Assembly (NCBI RefSeq): GCF_900106065.1 | Contig: NZ_LT629796.1 | Span: forward strand, 496,001 to 560,000 | Source of the DNA: Pseudomonas mandelii | GTDB lineage: Bacteria; Pseudomonadota; Gammaproteobacteria; Pseudomonadales; Pseudomonadaceae | Reading direction: 5' to 3' | DNA length: 64,000 bases | The notes under the pieces: model-generated | Database searches by the model: none | What the model was told of the DNA's origin: nothing | The model's input: the letters and a program-made list of their open reading frames with translations, nothing else | Part shown: in pieces, positions 37,208 to 44,741 of the stretch | How positions within the stretch are numbered: the stretch's first letter is position 1 | How the letters are laid out: every line of letters starts with the position of its first letter | Position numbers and translations under genes: made by a program

Positions 37208-37834
37208 TCACTCCGGCACGGCCAGCTCCCGCTTAACGCGCTGCACCGTCTGCGTGCTGCATCCGATCAACTCGGCCACCTTGCGAATGCTCTTGCCGTC
37301 TGCCAGCAGCTCACGCACCCGCTGGTGCAGGCTCTGGTCTATCTGTCTGCCCTTGTACGCGCCTTCGGCCTTCGCCTTCTCGATACCCTGAGCTTGACGG
37401 CGGCGGCGGTCCTCATAGTCCTTACGGGCTACCGCAGCGAGCATATCCAGCAGCATCGTATTGATTGCGCCCAGCATCCGGCCCGTGAAGTCGTCACCCT
37501 TACGGGCGGGCTGCATTGCCTGATGTGACGTAGGCAGGTCCAACGCTACCACCAGCACGCCTTTGGCCTGGAGTTCGCCCCGGAGCTTCAACCAGTCCGA
37601 CTCGTTCAGGCGTGCCAGCCGGTCTACCTGCTCAACCAGCAGCACGTCCCCCGGTTCACAGTCAGAGAGCAGACGGAACAACTCAGGGCGCTCCAGTGTG
37701 GCCCCGGACTCATTCTCGGTGTACCAGCTCGCCACACGCTGACCATGCTCAACAGCGAAGGCACGCAGCTGCTCCTTAGCGCGGGTGGCGTCCTGCTCGA
37801 TAGTGGAAGCTCGGAGGTATGCACGGATCATCAT
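37208..37834 (-). CDS. serine recombinase (resolvase/invertase family)
   Basis: 208 aa. Catalytic domain about 1-145 with YLRASTIEQD (nucleophile Ser10), then GDVLLVEQVDRLARL carrying the conserved Arg pair, followed by the dimer helix and a C-terminal helix-turn-helix (VRELLADGKSIRKVAELIGC). The size is that of resolvases and invertases, not of large serine integrases. It could resolve cointegrates, invert a segment or serve as a second mobility enzyme of the island. It has its own sigma-70-like promoter. Codon 3 (ATG at 37831) is an equally good start. Confidence 0.88.
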   Translation of the reverse strand: MMIRAYLRASTIEQDATRAKEQLRAFAVEHGQRVASWYTENESGATLERPELFRLLSDCEPGDVLLVEQVDRLARLNESDWLKLRGELQAKGVLVVALDLPTSHQAMQPARKGDDFTGRMLGAINTMLLDMLAAVARKDYEDRRRRQAQGIEKAKAEGAYKGRQIDQSLHQRVRELLADGKSIRKVAELIGCSTQTVQRVKRELAVPE

Positions 37835-37866
37835 GGCAATGCACTCGTGTTGATTTGGGTGTAGTG

Positions 37867-37895
37867 ATTATTGGCGTGGTGATTAGAGTTGTCAA
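37867..37895 (-). promoter_or_regulatory. sigma-70-type promoter of the serine recombinase gene
   Basis: On the minus strand TTGACA (37895-37890), a 17-base spacer and AATAAT (37872-37867) lie 32 bases upstream of the start. GTGATTA occurs twice (37864-37870 and 37879-37885), one copy on the -10 and one in the spacer, placed as a repressor operator would be. Confidence 0.7.
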
Positions 37896-37981
37896 GCGGC
37901 TCATATCACCACGAATCAGTACAACCACACCCCATCCGACGAGTGGTGGCTCAGGTATACCCTTATCAACACATCCTTAGT

Positions 37982-38007
37982 GGCGCAGCTAACGAGATAG
38001 CTGCGCC
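37982..38007 (-). terminator. perfect 10-bp hairpin between the 39-aa gene and the recombinase
   Basis: GGCGCAGCTA (37982-37991) and TAGCTGCGCC (37998-38007) form a perfect stem with loop ACGAGA, 11 bases after the 39-aa gene's stop. It lacks a T tail, so it may be an attenuator, an mRNA-stability element or a weak terminator. Confidence 0.5.
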
Positions 38008-38017
38008 CCGTCAGACG

Positions 38018-38137
38018 TTACTTCTTAGGCTTCGGCTTCGGCTTATCCTTTTCTTTTACCGTTTCCTTCGGTCTCCGCTTCGCCTCGGCCTCAGTCACGT
38101 ACGTCCCGGTCACGGCATCACGATGTCTAGTAGGCAT
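38018..38137 (-). CDS. 39-aa basic, lysine-rich phage-type small protein
   Basis: A start with AAGGAG and a 5-base spacer leads to 39 codons: MPTRHRDAVTGTYVTEAEA followed by a Lys/Pro/Glu-rich tail ending KPKPKPKK. Similar short proteins with an N-terminal R-x-x-x-T-G-x-[FY]-V motif are common in phages and mobile elements; their function is unknown. It is probably disordered and nucleic-acid binding by charge. The Shine-Dalgarno lies in the end of an open frame upstream, suggesting operon translation. Confidence 0.65.
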   Translation of the reverse strand: MPTRHRDAVTGTYVTEAEAKRRPKETVKEKDKPKPKPKK

Positions 38138-38320
38138 ATCTACTCCTTAATGGCACGTCGCCACACCAGCGACGCTATCGAGGCTAGCTCAGGGTCGAAC
38201 TTACGCAAGCACAGGGCGAAGGGCCACGGGGGCAATGGCGATGCTTTCAGTGGAGGGACCCCCTCGGGTGGATACAATATTTTTAGGTCGCAGCCCGGAG
38301 ACGAAAAAGGGAAGCAGCCG

Positions 38321-38692
38321 TTAGGCCACTTCCATCTGCTGCTGTAGGTGCTGCTCCAGCAACTGGATCTGCTGCTCTCGCTCGTAGTGTTCCAGCAGGA
38401 TTTCACGGACAACGCCAGCAGGGACAGTTTCGAGCTGCATATCCCACTTCATGAATCCGCCGAGGTCTTCGCCTTCCCAGCCGACGATCACCGACACGCA
38501 GTAATTCCGGGGCCAGATGCAGTGCCGCGCCATGCTCTTATCATGAGGCCAAGTCGGCTCACTCGGGCAGCCAGCCAGCACGCTGGGGGTACCGTTCACC
38601 AGAAGCCGCAGGCCGCTGGGCGAGGTGTCCGACAGCATGAACTCCTCATGCCAAGGCTTGATCTCCGGCATCTTGCTCCGGGCGCGGCTCAT
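38321..38692 (-). CDS. island protein with a phage-HNH-type N-terminal motif, no nuclease
   Basis: 123 aa starting MSRARSKMPEIKPW. It contains SDTSPSGLRLLVNGT, the same motif (TSPSGLR..NGT) as the protein encoded just upstream. In phage HNH homing endonucleases a motif DPTSPSGLRW opens the DNA-contacting domain. No HNH residues follow; the rest has Trp- and aromatic-rich sequence (CIWPRNYCVSVIVGWEG) and a C-terminal Gln/Glu helix (about 95-122). The ATG overlaps the upstream stop (ATGA), which sets this start; the open frame continues 37 codons further upstream only in antisense-like sequence. Function unknown. Confidence 0.65.
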   Translation of the reverse strand: MSRARSKMPEIKPWHEEFMLSDTSPSGLRLLVNGTPSVLAGCPSEPTWPHDKSMARHCIWPRNYCVSVIVGWEGEDLGGFMKWDMQLETVPAGVVREILLEHYEREQQIQLLEQHLQQQMEVA

Positions 38693-38949
38693 ACCGACAC
38701 CACAGCGGTGCGATGCTGGGCGCGGTGCAGTGCAAGCAGAACGTCCGCAGCCAGGTACTTGCTGCCCTCCAATGTGACGACGTACGTGCCTGAGTTTGTG
38801 CAACTACCCGCCACGTCGCCAGCTTCACGGCTACGGGTGCCGGTCGTGCCGTTCCAGCGAGCCCAACGCAGACCAGACGGCGAGGTCAGGTCAGGGGTAA
38901 ACGCGGCGCGCAGGCCGATCAGGACGGTCTTAGTAATTCGTGCTTTCAT
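38689..38949 (-). CDS. island protein resembling the N-terminal domain of phage HNH endonucleases
   Basis: 86 aa. LTSPSGLRWARWNGTTG, then AGDVAGSCTNSGTYVVTLEG and a final AADVLLALHRA follow the order of the N-terminal DNA-binding domain of T7-type phage HNH homing endonucleases (SPSGLRW..G..AGsvn..GY..v.l.g..Y..Hrl). The C-terminal HNH nuclease is missing. It could be a truncated homing enzyme or a stand-alone DNA-binding protein. The start at 38949 has GGAG with a 6-base spacer. Overlaps the next gene by ATGA. Confidence 0.62.
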   Translation of the reverse strand: MKARITKTVLIGLRAAFTPDLTSPSGLRWARWNGTTGTRSREAGDVAGSCTNSGTYVVTLEGSKYLAADVLLALHRAQHRTAVVSV

Positions 38950-38990
38950 AAAGTTCTCCAATGGGTGCGGCCCGCCCCAGTGGGCAGGCT

Positions 38991-39608
38991 CTAAGGTCGA
39001 TTCATTTCAGATGCCGCAAGGGCTTGGGCGATACTGCGGACGCATAACGCCAGTTCTCGGTCTTGCTGGATAAGCGGTTCGATTGCAGCGCGGGACTGTT
39101 CAGGGTCGCCAGATAGCAGTGCATCAACCGCGAGCATCAGCGGCTCAGTGTCGAGAGCCACGGACCCGGCACGCAGCACGCAGCCACCCGAGAGGCAGTA
39201 CCGACCGACGACCACAGGACCCAAGCGGTTCAGAATGGCTTTCTGATCCAGCAGGCGCTGGGTTCGCAAGTGGCGCTGCTGCCAGTTCTCGGAGGCGTTC
39301 TCATTCTTTGGCACGTACACGATCTGCCCGCTTGGTAGTGTCTTGAACACGCTAGGGACTCGGGCACCGTTACAGGCCCGGCACGTCAGGTTCCGGGTGT
39401 GCCGCTCGTTCCCGCCGCACTCTGTGCAATTCCAGCCATCGTCTAGGAAGGTCTTGGCGCCGGACATGACAGCCGCGTACCGGGCAGGCTTCATCACCCG
39501 CATGCTCTGTAGTCTCGCCTCATAACCCGGATACCCGAGACGCATCCTTATGAGGTCGTCGGCGGATGGGTGCTGCCCGCGCCGGAGCGCAGGCCGATCA
39601 GTACTCAC
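38991..39608 (-). CDS. island protein with a zinc ribbon, unknown function
   Basis: 205 aa. A CX2C-X11-CX2C zinc ribbon sits at Cys61, 64, 76 and 79 (NCTECGG...CRACNGA). Around it are basic helices, and a helical C-terminal half (about 140-205) is acidic. It is not an assigned family to my eye. The start is a GTG whose G overlaps the upstream TGA (GTGA), implying coupled translation with the 318-aa gene, so the two probably act together. DNA or RNA binding is plausible from the ribbon but not shown. Confidence 0.7.
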   Translation of the reverse strand: MSTDRPALRRGQHPSADDLIRMRLGYPGYEARLQSMRVMKPARYAAVMSGAKTFLDDGWNCTECGGNERHTRNLTCRACNGARVPSVFKTLPSGQIVYVPKNENASENWQQRHLRTQRLLDQKAILNRLGPVVVGRYCLSGGCVLRAGSVALDTEPLMLAVDALLSGDPEQSRAAIEPLIQQDRELALCVRSIAQALAASEMNRP

Positions 39609-40561
39609 ACCAAGCCCCGGAGCTTGTCAGCGAAGCCCGCGCCAATTACCGGAGCAGGACGTGCTGCGCTGGCGCAATCGCGAGCTATACGGCGACGCTC
39701 GGCAACCGCACGGTCTTGACCAGCGGAGCAGGCTTCAACCGGAACCCAAGACTGACCAACGTATTTGCTGAGTACCCAACCCAGACCGGGTTGGACTTCG
39801 ACGTTGTAAGAGCAGCCAGCAGTTGCAGTGCCCGGTCCCTCGAATGCAACGGTCCCTCGGGACTGGCAGGCATCTGCCCACTCCCCGGCAATCACACGCC
39901 AATCTTGGGTTCTGCCAGCAACCAGCGCCGGGACATTCACGGCAGGGCCTGCAAGGTTCTGAGCCATGCCCGCCCGCCCGGTGTCTACTAGCTCCAACAG
40001 AAACTGGAATTCCTCACTGCTCAGATGCTGACCCGCGTCGATGGCAGCCAGCTCCCCGACAGCGGCAACCCGCAAGCGGTCTTGCCAGTCGGTGTGAATA
40101 GCTTCCGCAGCGGTGCGCTCACGTAAAGCCAGATCGCTGCGCCGGTTCAAAAGAAGGCTGTTCAACGCGTGCGCGGCGAACACCCGCAAGGCGTACTCAA
40201 GATCATCGGCGGACTTAATATGCTCACCAGCCGCGGTGCGCAAAGCCTCGCTCAAGCGTCCGCCAGTGGCACGCATGATTGGGGAAACAGTCTCGTTAGC
40301 CGGGACGCCAGAGATGCGGGCGGTGCGTGCTGGTAGATCAGCGGCTACTGAAATGTCCTGCACCTTGCGTGCCTGAGCCAGCAGCGCTTCCAAGGCCGGA
40401 ACCTCAGGGACACCGCCGGAGCGCTCGGCAGGAACTGGTGCAAGCACAAGTGCCGGGACGGGGACTGCACCGTCGAAAGTTAGCGGGGCCATTAGATCGG
40501 CATCGGACAGGCTCGCCAGTGCGGCGAGCTGGGCAGCGGATGGGGTTTTAAATGCGGTCAT
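39605..40561 (-). CDS. 318-aa island protein, unknown function
   Basis: Not recognised. An Ala/Pro-rich N-terminus (about 1-65) is followed by a mostly helical middle with HALNSLLLNRRSDLALRERT and a C-terminal half with Trp-containing segments (TQDWRVIAGEWADAC, GLGWVLSKYVGQSWVPVEAC). No signal peptide or transmembrane helix. I set the start at 40561 because AAGGAG lies 6 bases before it; an ATG two codons earlier overlaps that site. It is the largest unexplained gene in the island and is coupled to the zinc-ribbon gene. Confidence 0.7.
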   Translation of the reverse strand: MTAFKTPSAAQLAALASLSDADLMAPLTFDGAVPVPALVLAPVPAERSGGVPEVPALEALLAQARKVQDISVAADLPARTARISGVPANETVSPIMRATGGRLSEALRTAAGEHIKSADDLEYALRVFAAHALNSLLLNRRSDLALRERTAAEAIHTDWQDRLRVAAVGELAAIDAGQHLSSEEFQFLLELVDTGRAGMAQNLAGPAVNVPALVAGRTQDWRVIAGEWADACQSRGTVAFEGPGTATAGCSYNVEVQPGLGWVLSKYVGQSWVPVEACSAGQDRAVAERRRIARDCASAARPAPVIGAGFADKLRGLV

Positions 40562-40582
40562 AGTCATCTCCTTGGGGTGGAA

Positions 40583-40840
40583 TTACGGAGTAGGGGTTTC
40601 GCGGTACGCTTGGGCGAATGCATCCGAAACCTCGACAGATTCAGGATCAGTTCCACTGTTCTTCAGGTAGTAAGCAGTCAACGCGTAATCGCTTCGGGTC
40701 AGTTCCTTTCCATCAAGAATCTGCATTAGCTCATCCTCGTACTTCGCCTTCACGGCGGGGCGGGACGAACTGCGCAGATGGCTGGTGAGGAACTCAATGC
40801 GACGGCGCTCGGTGTAGCTCAGGCTGGATTTAGCGGCCAT
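40583..40840 (-). CDS. 85-aa helical island protein
   Basis: Not recognised. A basic N-terminal helix (TERRRIEFLTSHLRSSSR) is followed by an acidic stretch and YALTAYYLKNSGTD. An AAGGAGG with a 7-base spacer precedes the ATG, among the best ribosome sites in the island. Its stop is 21 bases before the start of the 318-aa gene, so they are in one operon. A small DNA-binding or regulatory protein is possible. Confidence 0.68.
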   Translation of the reverse strand: MAAKSSLSYTERRRIEFLTSHLRSSSRPAVKAKYEDELMQILDGKELTRSDYALTAYYLKNSGTDPESVEVSDAFAQAYRETPTP

Positions 40841-40927
40841 AGGTGGGCCTCCTTGTCAGGTGATGGGGATTCAGGGATTGGGTGGTTCAGCAGAGGATTG
40901 GCCGGGGCCAGGGTGAATCGGTGACGG

Positions 40928-41344
40928 TCAGTCTTGCGTATCCAGTTCCACGGCAATCTCAAGCAGCACGCCGACGTGGGCGAACAGGGGCCACGTCGGG
41001 TTCTGATCCACGAACGCACGGAACGAGCGACACCCCGTTACGGCGTACACGTCACGGATGGTCAGGCCGAGTCGCTCAGCGAATCGACCGAGGCGGCCAC
41101 CGGTAGCGGTGACGTACCAAGCAGGGAGATGCACGCCTCGCGCACCCGCCAGCTCTCGCCAGTGCGTCTTGTCAGCGAAGTCGAGTTTCAGGTTCTCACG
41201 GGCGTAGTCCTGAGCCCTCTCGCGAGCAGCACTGGCGAGACAGGCATCAAGGTTCTGACGGCGATTCACGGAGTACGTGACAGTGAATCGGGATGGGGTT
41301 TGGATTCTTGCAGCGGGGACGGCACAGCCGGGTGTGTAGTGCAT
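40928..41344 (-). CDS. 138-aa island protein, unknown function
   Basis: Not recognised. A basic N-terminus of about 30 residues (RFTVTYSVNRRQNLD) precedes a region of predicted helices with GGRLGRFAERLGLTIRDVYAVTG, which could be an HTH-like segment (about 82-104), and an acidic end. GAGG lies 8 bases before the ATG at 41344. It is in line with the small genes on both sides and is probably part of the same transcript. Confidence 0.62.
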   Translation of the reverse strand: MHYTPGCAVPAARIQTPSRFTVTYSVNRRQNLDACLASAARERAQDYARENLKLDFADKTHWRELAGARGVHLPAWYVTATGGRLGRFAERLGLTIRDVYAVTGCRSFRAFVDQNPTWPLFAHVGVLLEIAVELDTQD

Positions 41345-41503
41345 TCTGTTACCTCGTAATTATGGGTAGTTACTGGCCTTCACAGCACGATTAGACGCGC
41401 TGACTCATAGGACATAGATAGGTACATCAGGGGTTTACAGCGCAGCAGGCTGTGCAGCCACAGCCGGGAACTGGGGTGTTTCGATGAATCGGCGGGGTGT
41501 ACG

Positions 41504-41620
41504 TCAGGCGTATTCAGCGATTGGGATCAAGCAGGTGGTCAGGGCGAACAGGAAGCCGAGGGCTTCCGTGCGAATAGGTGCCAGAGCCCGCGAAGGAGTA
41601 CGCGTCTCTGGCGGCTGCAT
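41504..41620 (-). CDS. possible 38-aa single-helix membrane peptide
   Basis: An ATG at 41618-41620 opens 38 codons: a polar start MQPPETRTPSRALAP and a hydrophobic end LGFLFALTTCLIPIAEYA that could span the membrane. Only a weak purine stretch precedes it. It fills the gap between the 62-aa and 138-aa genes, but the support is thin. Confidence 0.25.
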   Translation of the reverse strand: MQPPETRTPSRALAPIRTEALGFLFALTTCLIPIAEYA

Positions 41621-41657
41621 CCGACGACCAAATCGAATGCAGCAGAAAGGGTGCCGG

Positions 41658-41846
41658 TCAGCCTTTGGCCTTGAATGGGATGAACCCGGCTTTACGCTCC
41701 GTGAAGTACTCCACAGCGGTTTCAACCGAGCAGCCTAAGGCAGACTGCAACTCGGTGACGCTCAGGCCATCAGCGATGAGTCGCCGGGCTTGGGCTTCCT
41801 GTGAGATACCTGAGTCGTCAATGACTAGTACAAGTCTGCGTTTCAT
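41658..41846 (-). CDS. 62-aa HTH-like small protein
   Basis: A start with GAGG and a 7-base spacer. The sequence MKRRLVLVIDDSGISQEAQ leads into ARRLIADGLSVTELQSALG and CSVETAVEYF, which reads like a helix-turn-helix of the transposase/resolvase type (helix, turn at DGLS, recognition helix near SVETAV). It may be a small regulator of the island. It lies just downstream of the GTGTGAC palindrome that ends the 280-aa gene. Confidence 0.6.
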   Translation of the reverse strand: MKRRLVLVIDDSGISQEAQARRLIADGLSVTELQSALGCSVETAVEYFTERKAGFIPFKAKG

Positions 41847-41913
41847 TCGATGTCCTCGGGTCAGGGAGTGAGTTCTGCTCTTGTTCTTTACAATGAAACT
41901 CGACGGTTTTGGG

Positions 41914-41939
41914 GTGTGACAAGTGTGACGCTGTCACAC
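41914..41939. promoter_or_regulatory. GTGTGAC repeats and palindrome, probable operator
   Basis: GTGTGACGCTGTCACAC (41923-41939) is a perfect 7-bp inverted repeat around GCT. A third copy, GTGTGAC, lies in direct repeat at 41914-41920. It spans the stop codon of the 280-aa gene and lies about 70 bases upstream of the 62-aa gene start. It could be a repressor site or a short transcript hairpin. Confidence 0.5.
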
Positions 41940-42776
41940 CTTGGCACGGCTCAGATGCTTGCGAACAGTGGCCGGATTCTGGCCCAGCGCCCGACCAATC
42001 TCAGACGCGTTCCTTCCTGCCGCCTTCAACCGTAAAGCCTCGGTCTTCCAGTCGATACCATCCTCGACCATCTCGATACGCTTATCATGGTTAGCGAGCT
42101 TTGCTTTCAAATCGGCAACTTCAGCGGCCATGCGTTTCTGCTCGGCTTGAATCGCGGCCAGCACACCTAGACCAGCGTGATAGCAGTCGCGGACTTTGCC
42201 AAGGCAGCTTGCCGTGGTGCCGTGGTGCATACCTGCTGCTGCCTGCATTCCAGTTTCGACTGTCTTCATAACGTCATGCCCTTTCAGCGACTCAAGCGCG
42301 GTTTCATTCATGGCGGTACGGTCGTACCGGGCGATTGCTCTGGCGTCATCAGCGGATACGCCGACTCGCTCAAGGTAATGGTTCGTGCGCAGGCGGGTGC
42401 CCGCTTGAATGTCGTCCAAGCCTTGGCTGATAACTCGGGTGTGGGCTTCCTGACTCAACCACGGGCGGCGCTTCAATCCGAAGTCAGCCGCGTCTTGCTT
42501 GTTCTCGGCGCTGCGCTGGCGTACACGCTCTTGGCGGCGCTGCCAGTACGTCTGTCCGTTGTGCACTGCCTTGCCCGACTCACCGGCGAACAGGTCCACG
42601 GCTCGCTTGTACTCAGGCGACTGTGACAGGAGCTGCAAGTTGATTGCTTTGCCTTGTACCAGCTCATTCCAGAACAGCGTTTCCATGTAGTTCAGTCCGT
42701 CCGGTGGCGCGGACGCCTCGAACATCGGGTCATCTGCAAACATCGGCTCCAGGTCGTTCATGTCTAATTCGGTCAA
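41934..42776 (-). CDS. island DNA-binding protein with C-terminal helix-turn-helix
   Basis: 280 aa, not assigned to a family. The C-terminus (about 250-280) holds ALRLKAAGRNASEIGRALG then QNPATVRKHLSRAKV, a typical HTH. A coiled-coil-like stretch precedes it (AIQAEQKRMAAEVADLKAKL), and the middle is helical with many Arg. I propose a TTG start at 42776, because AAGGAG lies 9 bases upstream; the first ATG (42761) is 24 bases from that site, and a frame starting at 42881 lacks any. It could be the island's regulator or a replication/packaging-type small-subunit-like protein. Confidence 0.65.
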   Translation of the reverse strand: MTELDMNDLEPMFADDPMFEASAPPDGLNYMETLFWNELVQGKAINLQLLSQSPEYKRAVDLFAGESGKAVHNGQTYWQRRQERVRQRSAENKQDAADFGLKRRPWLSQEAHTRVISQGLDDIQAGTRLRTNHYLERVGVSADDARAIARYDRTAMNETALESLKGHDVMKTVETGMQAAAGMHHGTTASCLGKVRDCYHAGLGVLAAIQAEQKRMAAEVADLKAKLANHDKRIEMVEDGIDWKTEALRLKAAGRNASEIGRALGQNPATVRKHLSRAKV

Positions 42777-43161
42777 TTCGTCAGTCTCCTTGTGTGTGTT
42801 GGTTTCCTCTTGGGGCTGATGGCTCTTGCAGAGGCTGGAACCCAGCAAAGCGCAGTTTCTTTCTGTCCCGCGTATAGGCACTAGCTATTGCTTGCGGATC
42901 GAAGGAAGCGGTTACTAGCCTCTCTCTCCCTTCAAAGGGGTAGCTATTGCAGAGTCGTTGCTAGCCTCTCCCTTCCACTAAGGGACTAGGCAAACGACAA
43001 AACGGCTATAGCCCTTGTAATACGTGGCTTGTAGCTGCCTCGTCATCCTTCCCTTTCCACTAAATGCGATTCTATTGCAGAGTCGTTGCTCGCCTTCTAT
43101 CCTCGTTGACTGTCCTTCTATTGCGAAGGCTCTAGACCGGTGCGTTGCTGGGTGTGCACCC
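42777..43161. other. repeat-rich non-coding region between the integrase and the island operon
   Basis: No gene seen. Four CTATTGC motifs occur between 42885 and 43125. A 19-bp exact direct repeat, CTATTGCAGAGTCGTTGCT, is at 42944-42962 and 43072-43090, each followed by GCC one base later. CTTCCACTAAGGG and CTTTCCACTAAATG form a second related pair. Reading is AT-richer than the neighbours. It may hold the operon promoter, recombinase-binding sites or a replication origin. Confidence 0.7.
42944..43090 (+). repeat. 19-bp direct repeats CTATTGCAGAGTCGTTGCT
   Basis: Two identical copies, 42944-42962 and 43072-43090, spaced 128 bases start to start, with weaker related copies beginning CTATTGC at 42885 and 43118. 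Confidence 0.8.
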
Positions 43162-44586
43162 TCAGCTTGGGATTAGCGCCCGCACCTTCTCCAGCAGCTC
43201 ACGCGGTCGGTCCAAAGGCTGGCTCCCACCGTAAATGCTCGTGGCTTTAGCGCCAGCAGCGGTATGGCCCAGCACCCCGCCGACTTCCTCCGCCGTAGCA
43301 CCCACAACCCGCAGAAGGTCCGCGCAGGTGTGACGCTGGCTGTACAGCGACAGCCCGTCCCCCTCGCCAAGCAGACGGTTGAACACACGCGACACGTTCC
43401 GCACGCGCTGGCGAATCCGTCTATCACGCTGCACCGGAGTGGCATCCTTGGCTAGCCCAAGGCCCGCCAGCACCTCACGGAACATCCCAGCATCATCGGC
43501 ATGCACAGGTATATCCCGGCGGGCAGCGGCGTTCTTACCGCCACTGAGCGCGGCCTTGAACACCAGCTCCCGATTGCCGAGAATGTCCACGCGATACCCC
43601 AGCGCCTCCGGTCCCTCTTGCAGCAGCTCCCCGGGTCGTAACCCGTACCGTGCCAGCAGGACAACCGTCGAGTGATGACCGCGCACTTGCTCCTTCATCT
43701 CGGTGTGCAGGTTCAGCATCCGATCCAAGGGAATACTTGAACGCTGGTTCACGTTCATTCCGCCACCGGATCGGACGGCTCTAGCGACTGCGCCAGCCCT
43801 CGGCAAAGTAATGCTCTGCCAGCCGGGAACGCGGCGCAGCACAGTGATTAATCCCGCAGCATCACCGTGCACAGACGTGGCCTTACCGCCCGCCTCCAGC
43901 CGCTCAGCACAGTACTGCATCACCCGCTCAAGCTGCTCCGCTTGAGTGCTAGGCCATGCAAGTACACGGCGCGTGAGGCTCTTTATCTTGCTCACCCGGC
44001 TCGGCCCTACGCCTTCGTAGTAATCATCAAGCACCGACTGGAACACCGCCTCGGTGACGGTATCGCTCGACACAGGAGCGGTGGGAGCAGCCCCGCCCGG
44101 TGCAGGAACATCAAACCGAGGGGGATTCCCGGCCAGAGTGTCGTCCAGTGCCCGCAGGAGCGTCCGCGCTGTCACCGGGTGCAGGTCCAGCCCCGGCAGC
44201 ACCGTGCCATTGGCGTGCGCCTCTAGGGACGCTCTGCGCCACTCAAGCTCGGACTGCCAGCCGGACGACTGCATACGCTCAGTGATGTTCAGCGTGAAGC
44301 CCCGGACCATAGCGTCTAGATTCCCCAGCACCTCAGCGGCGGTCGGTGCTTGAGACTTCACGGCGGCAGGCTCTGTACTCGGTTGTGGCCCAGCTAATGC
44401 GGCCACTGCCTCATCACAGATCCGGTCGAACTCAACCGACACAGCGTGTGATAGGCGCAGCGCCTCCGACCGATCAGCAGTCCCCAAGGCTTTGCGGTAC
44501 TCGTTCCGACCAATCAAGGCAGCTACATCTGCGGGAAAGCGTCGACGGTAGCTGTACCGACCGTCACGGCGGGCTAAATAGGACAC
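43162..44586 (-). CDS. tyrosine-type site-specific integrase
   Basis: 474 aa. The N-terminus SYLARRDGRYSYRRRFPADV is the DUF6538 opening common in Pseudomonas island integrases. The catalytic domain (about 290-470) shows the first Arg in LLARYGLRPGELL, box II LYSQRHTCADLL, GHTAAGAKATSIYGG with the nucleophile Tyr. In box II the usual His of HxxRH is Tyr (YSQRH), a known variation in this subfamily. I set the start at the GTG of 44586, with GGAG 6 bases upstream; an ATG 12 codons earlier lacks one. It is read away from the right border, and attachment would be at the candidate repeat 155 bases upstream. Confidence 0.9.
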   Translation of the reverse strand: MSYLARRDGRYSYRRRFPADVAALIGRNEYRKALGTADRSEALRLSHAVSVEFDRICDEAVAALAGPQPSTEPAAVKSQAPTAAEVLGNLDAMVRGFTLNITERMQSSGWQSELEWRRASLEAHANGTVLPGLDLHPVTARTLLRALDDTLAGNPPRFDVPAPGGAAPTAPVSSDTVTEAVFQSVLDDYYEGVGPSRVSKIKSLTRRVLAWPSTQAEQLERVMQYCAERLEAGGKATSVHGDAAGLITVLRRVPGWQSITLPRAGAVARAVRSGGGMNVNQRSSIPLDRMLNLHTEMKEQVRGHHSTVVLLARYGLRPGELLQEGPEALGYRVDILGNRELVFKAALSGGKNAAARRDIPVHADDAGMFREVLAGLGLAKDATPVQRDRRIRQRVRNVSRVFNRLLGEGDGLSLYSQRHTCADLLRVVGATAEEVGGVLGHTAAGAKATSIYGGSQPLDRPRELLEKVRALIPS

Positions 44587-44741
44587 TGGTATCTCCGGGG
44601 CACGTGTCGCAAGCACTTGCATGCGACGTACGGCACATCTAAACGCTGAATACTGGGGTATGTGTCACAGTGCCGAACCGCTGCGAACCTTACTGTACAA
44701 GGCTCTCAGCCGACCCGACAGTTCAGCAGTGTACCGGGCAG

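Noticed and set aside
37889..38347. 152-codon plus-strand frame in the island
   Set aside because: It is antisense to the 39-aa gene and hairpin, has no ribosome site and a composition without protein-like features.
38140..38412. 90-codon minus-strand frame between the 123-aa and 39-aa island genes
   Set aside because: Its first third overlaps the end of the 123-aa gene out of frame, and the non-overlapping part (ending LASIASLVWRRAIKE) has no ATG or GTG with a ribosome site. Its stop touching the next Shine-Dalgarno is suggestive, so a non-standard start cannot be fully excluded.
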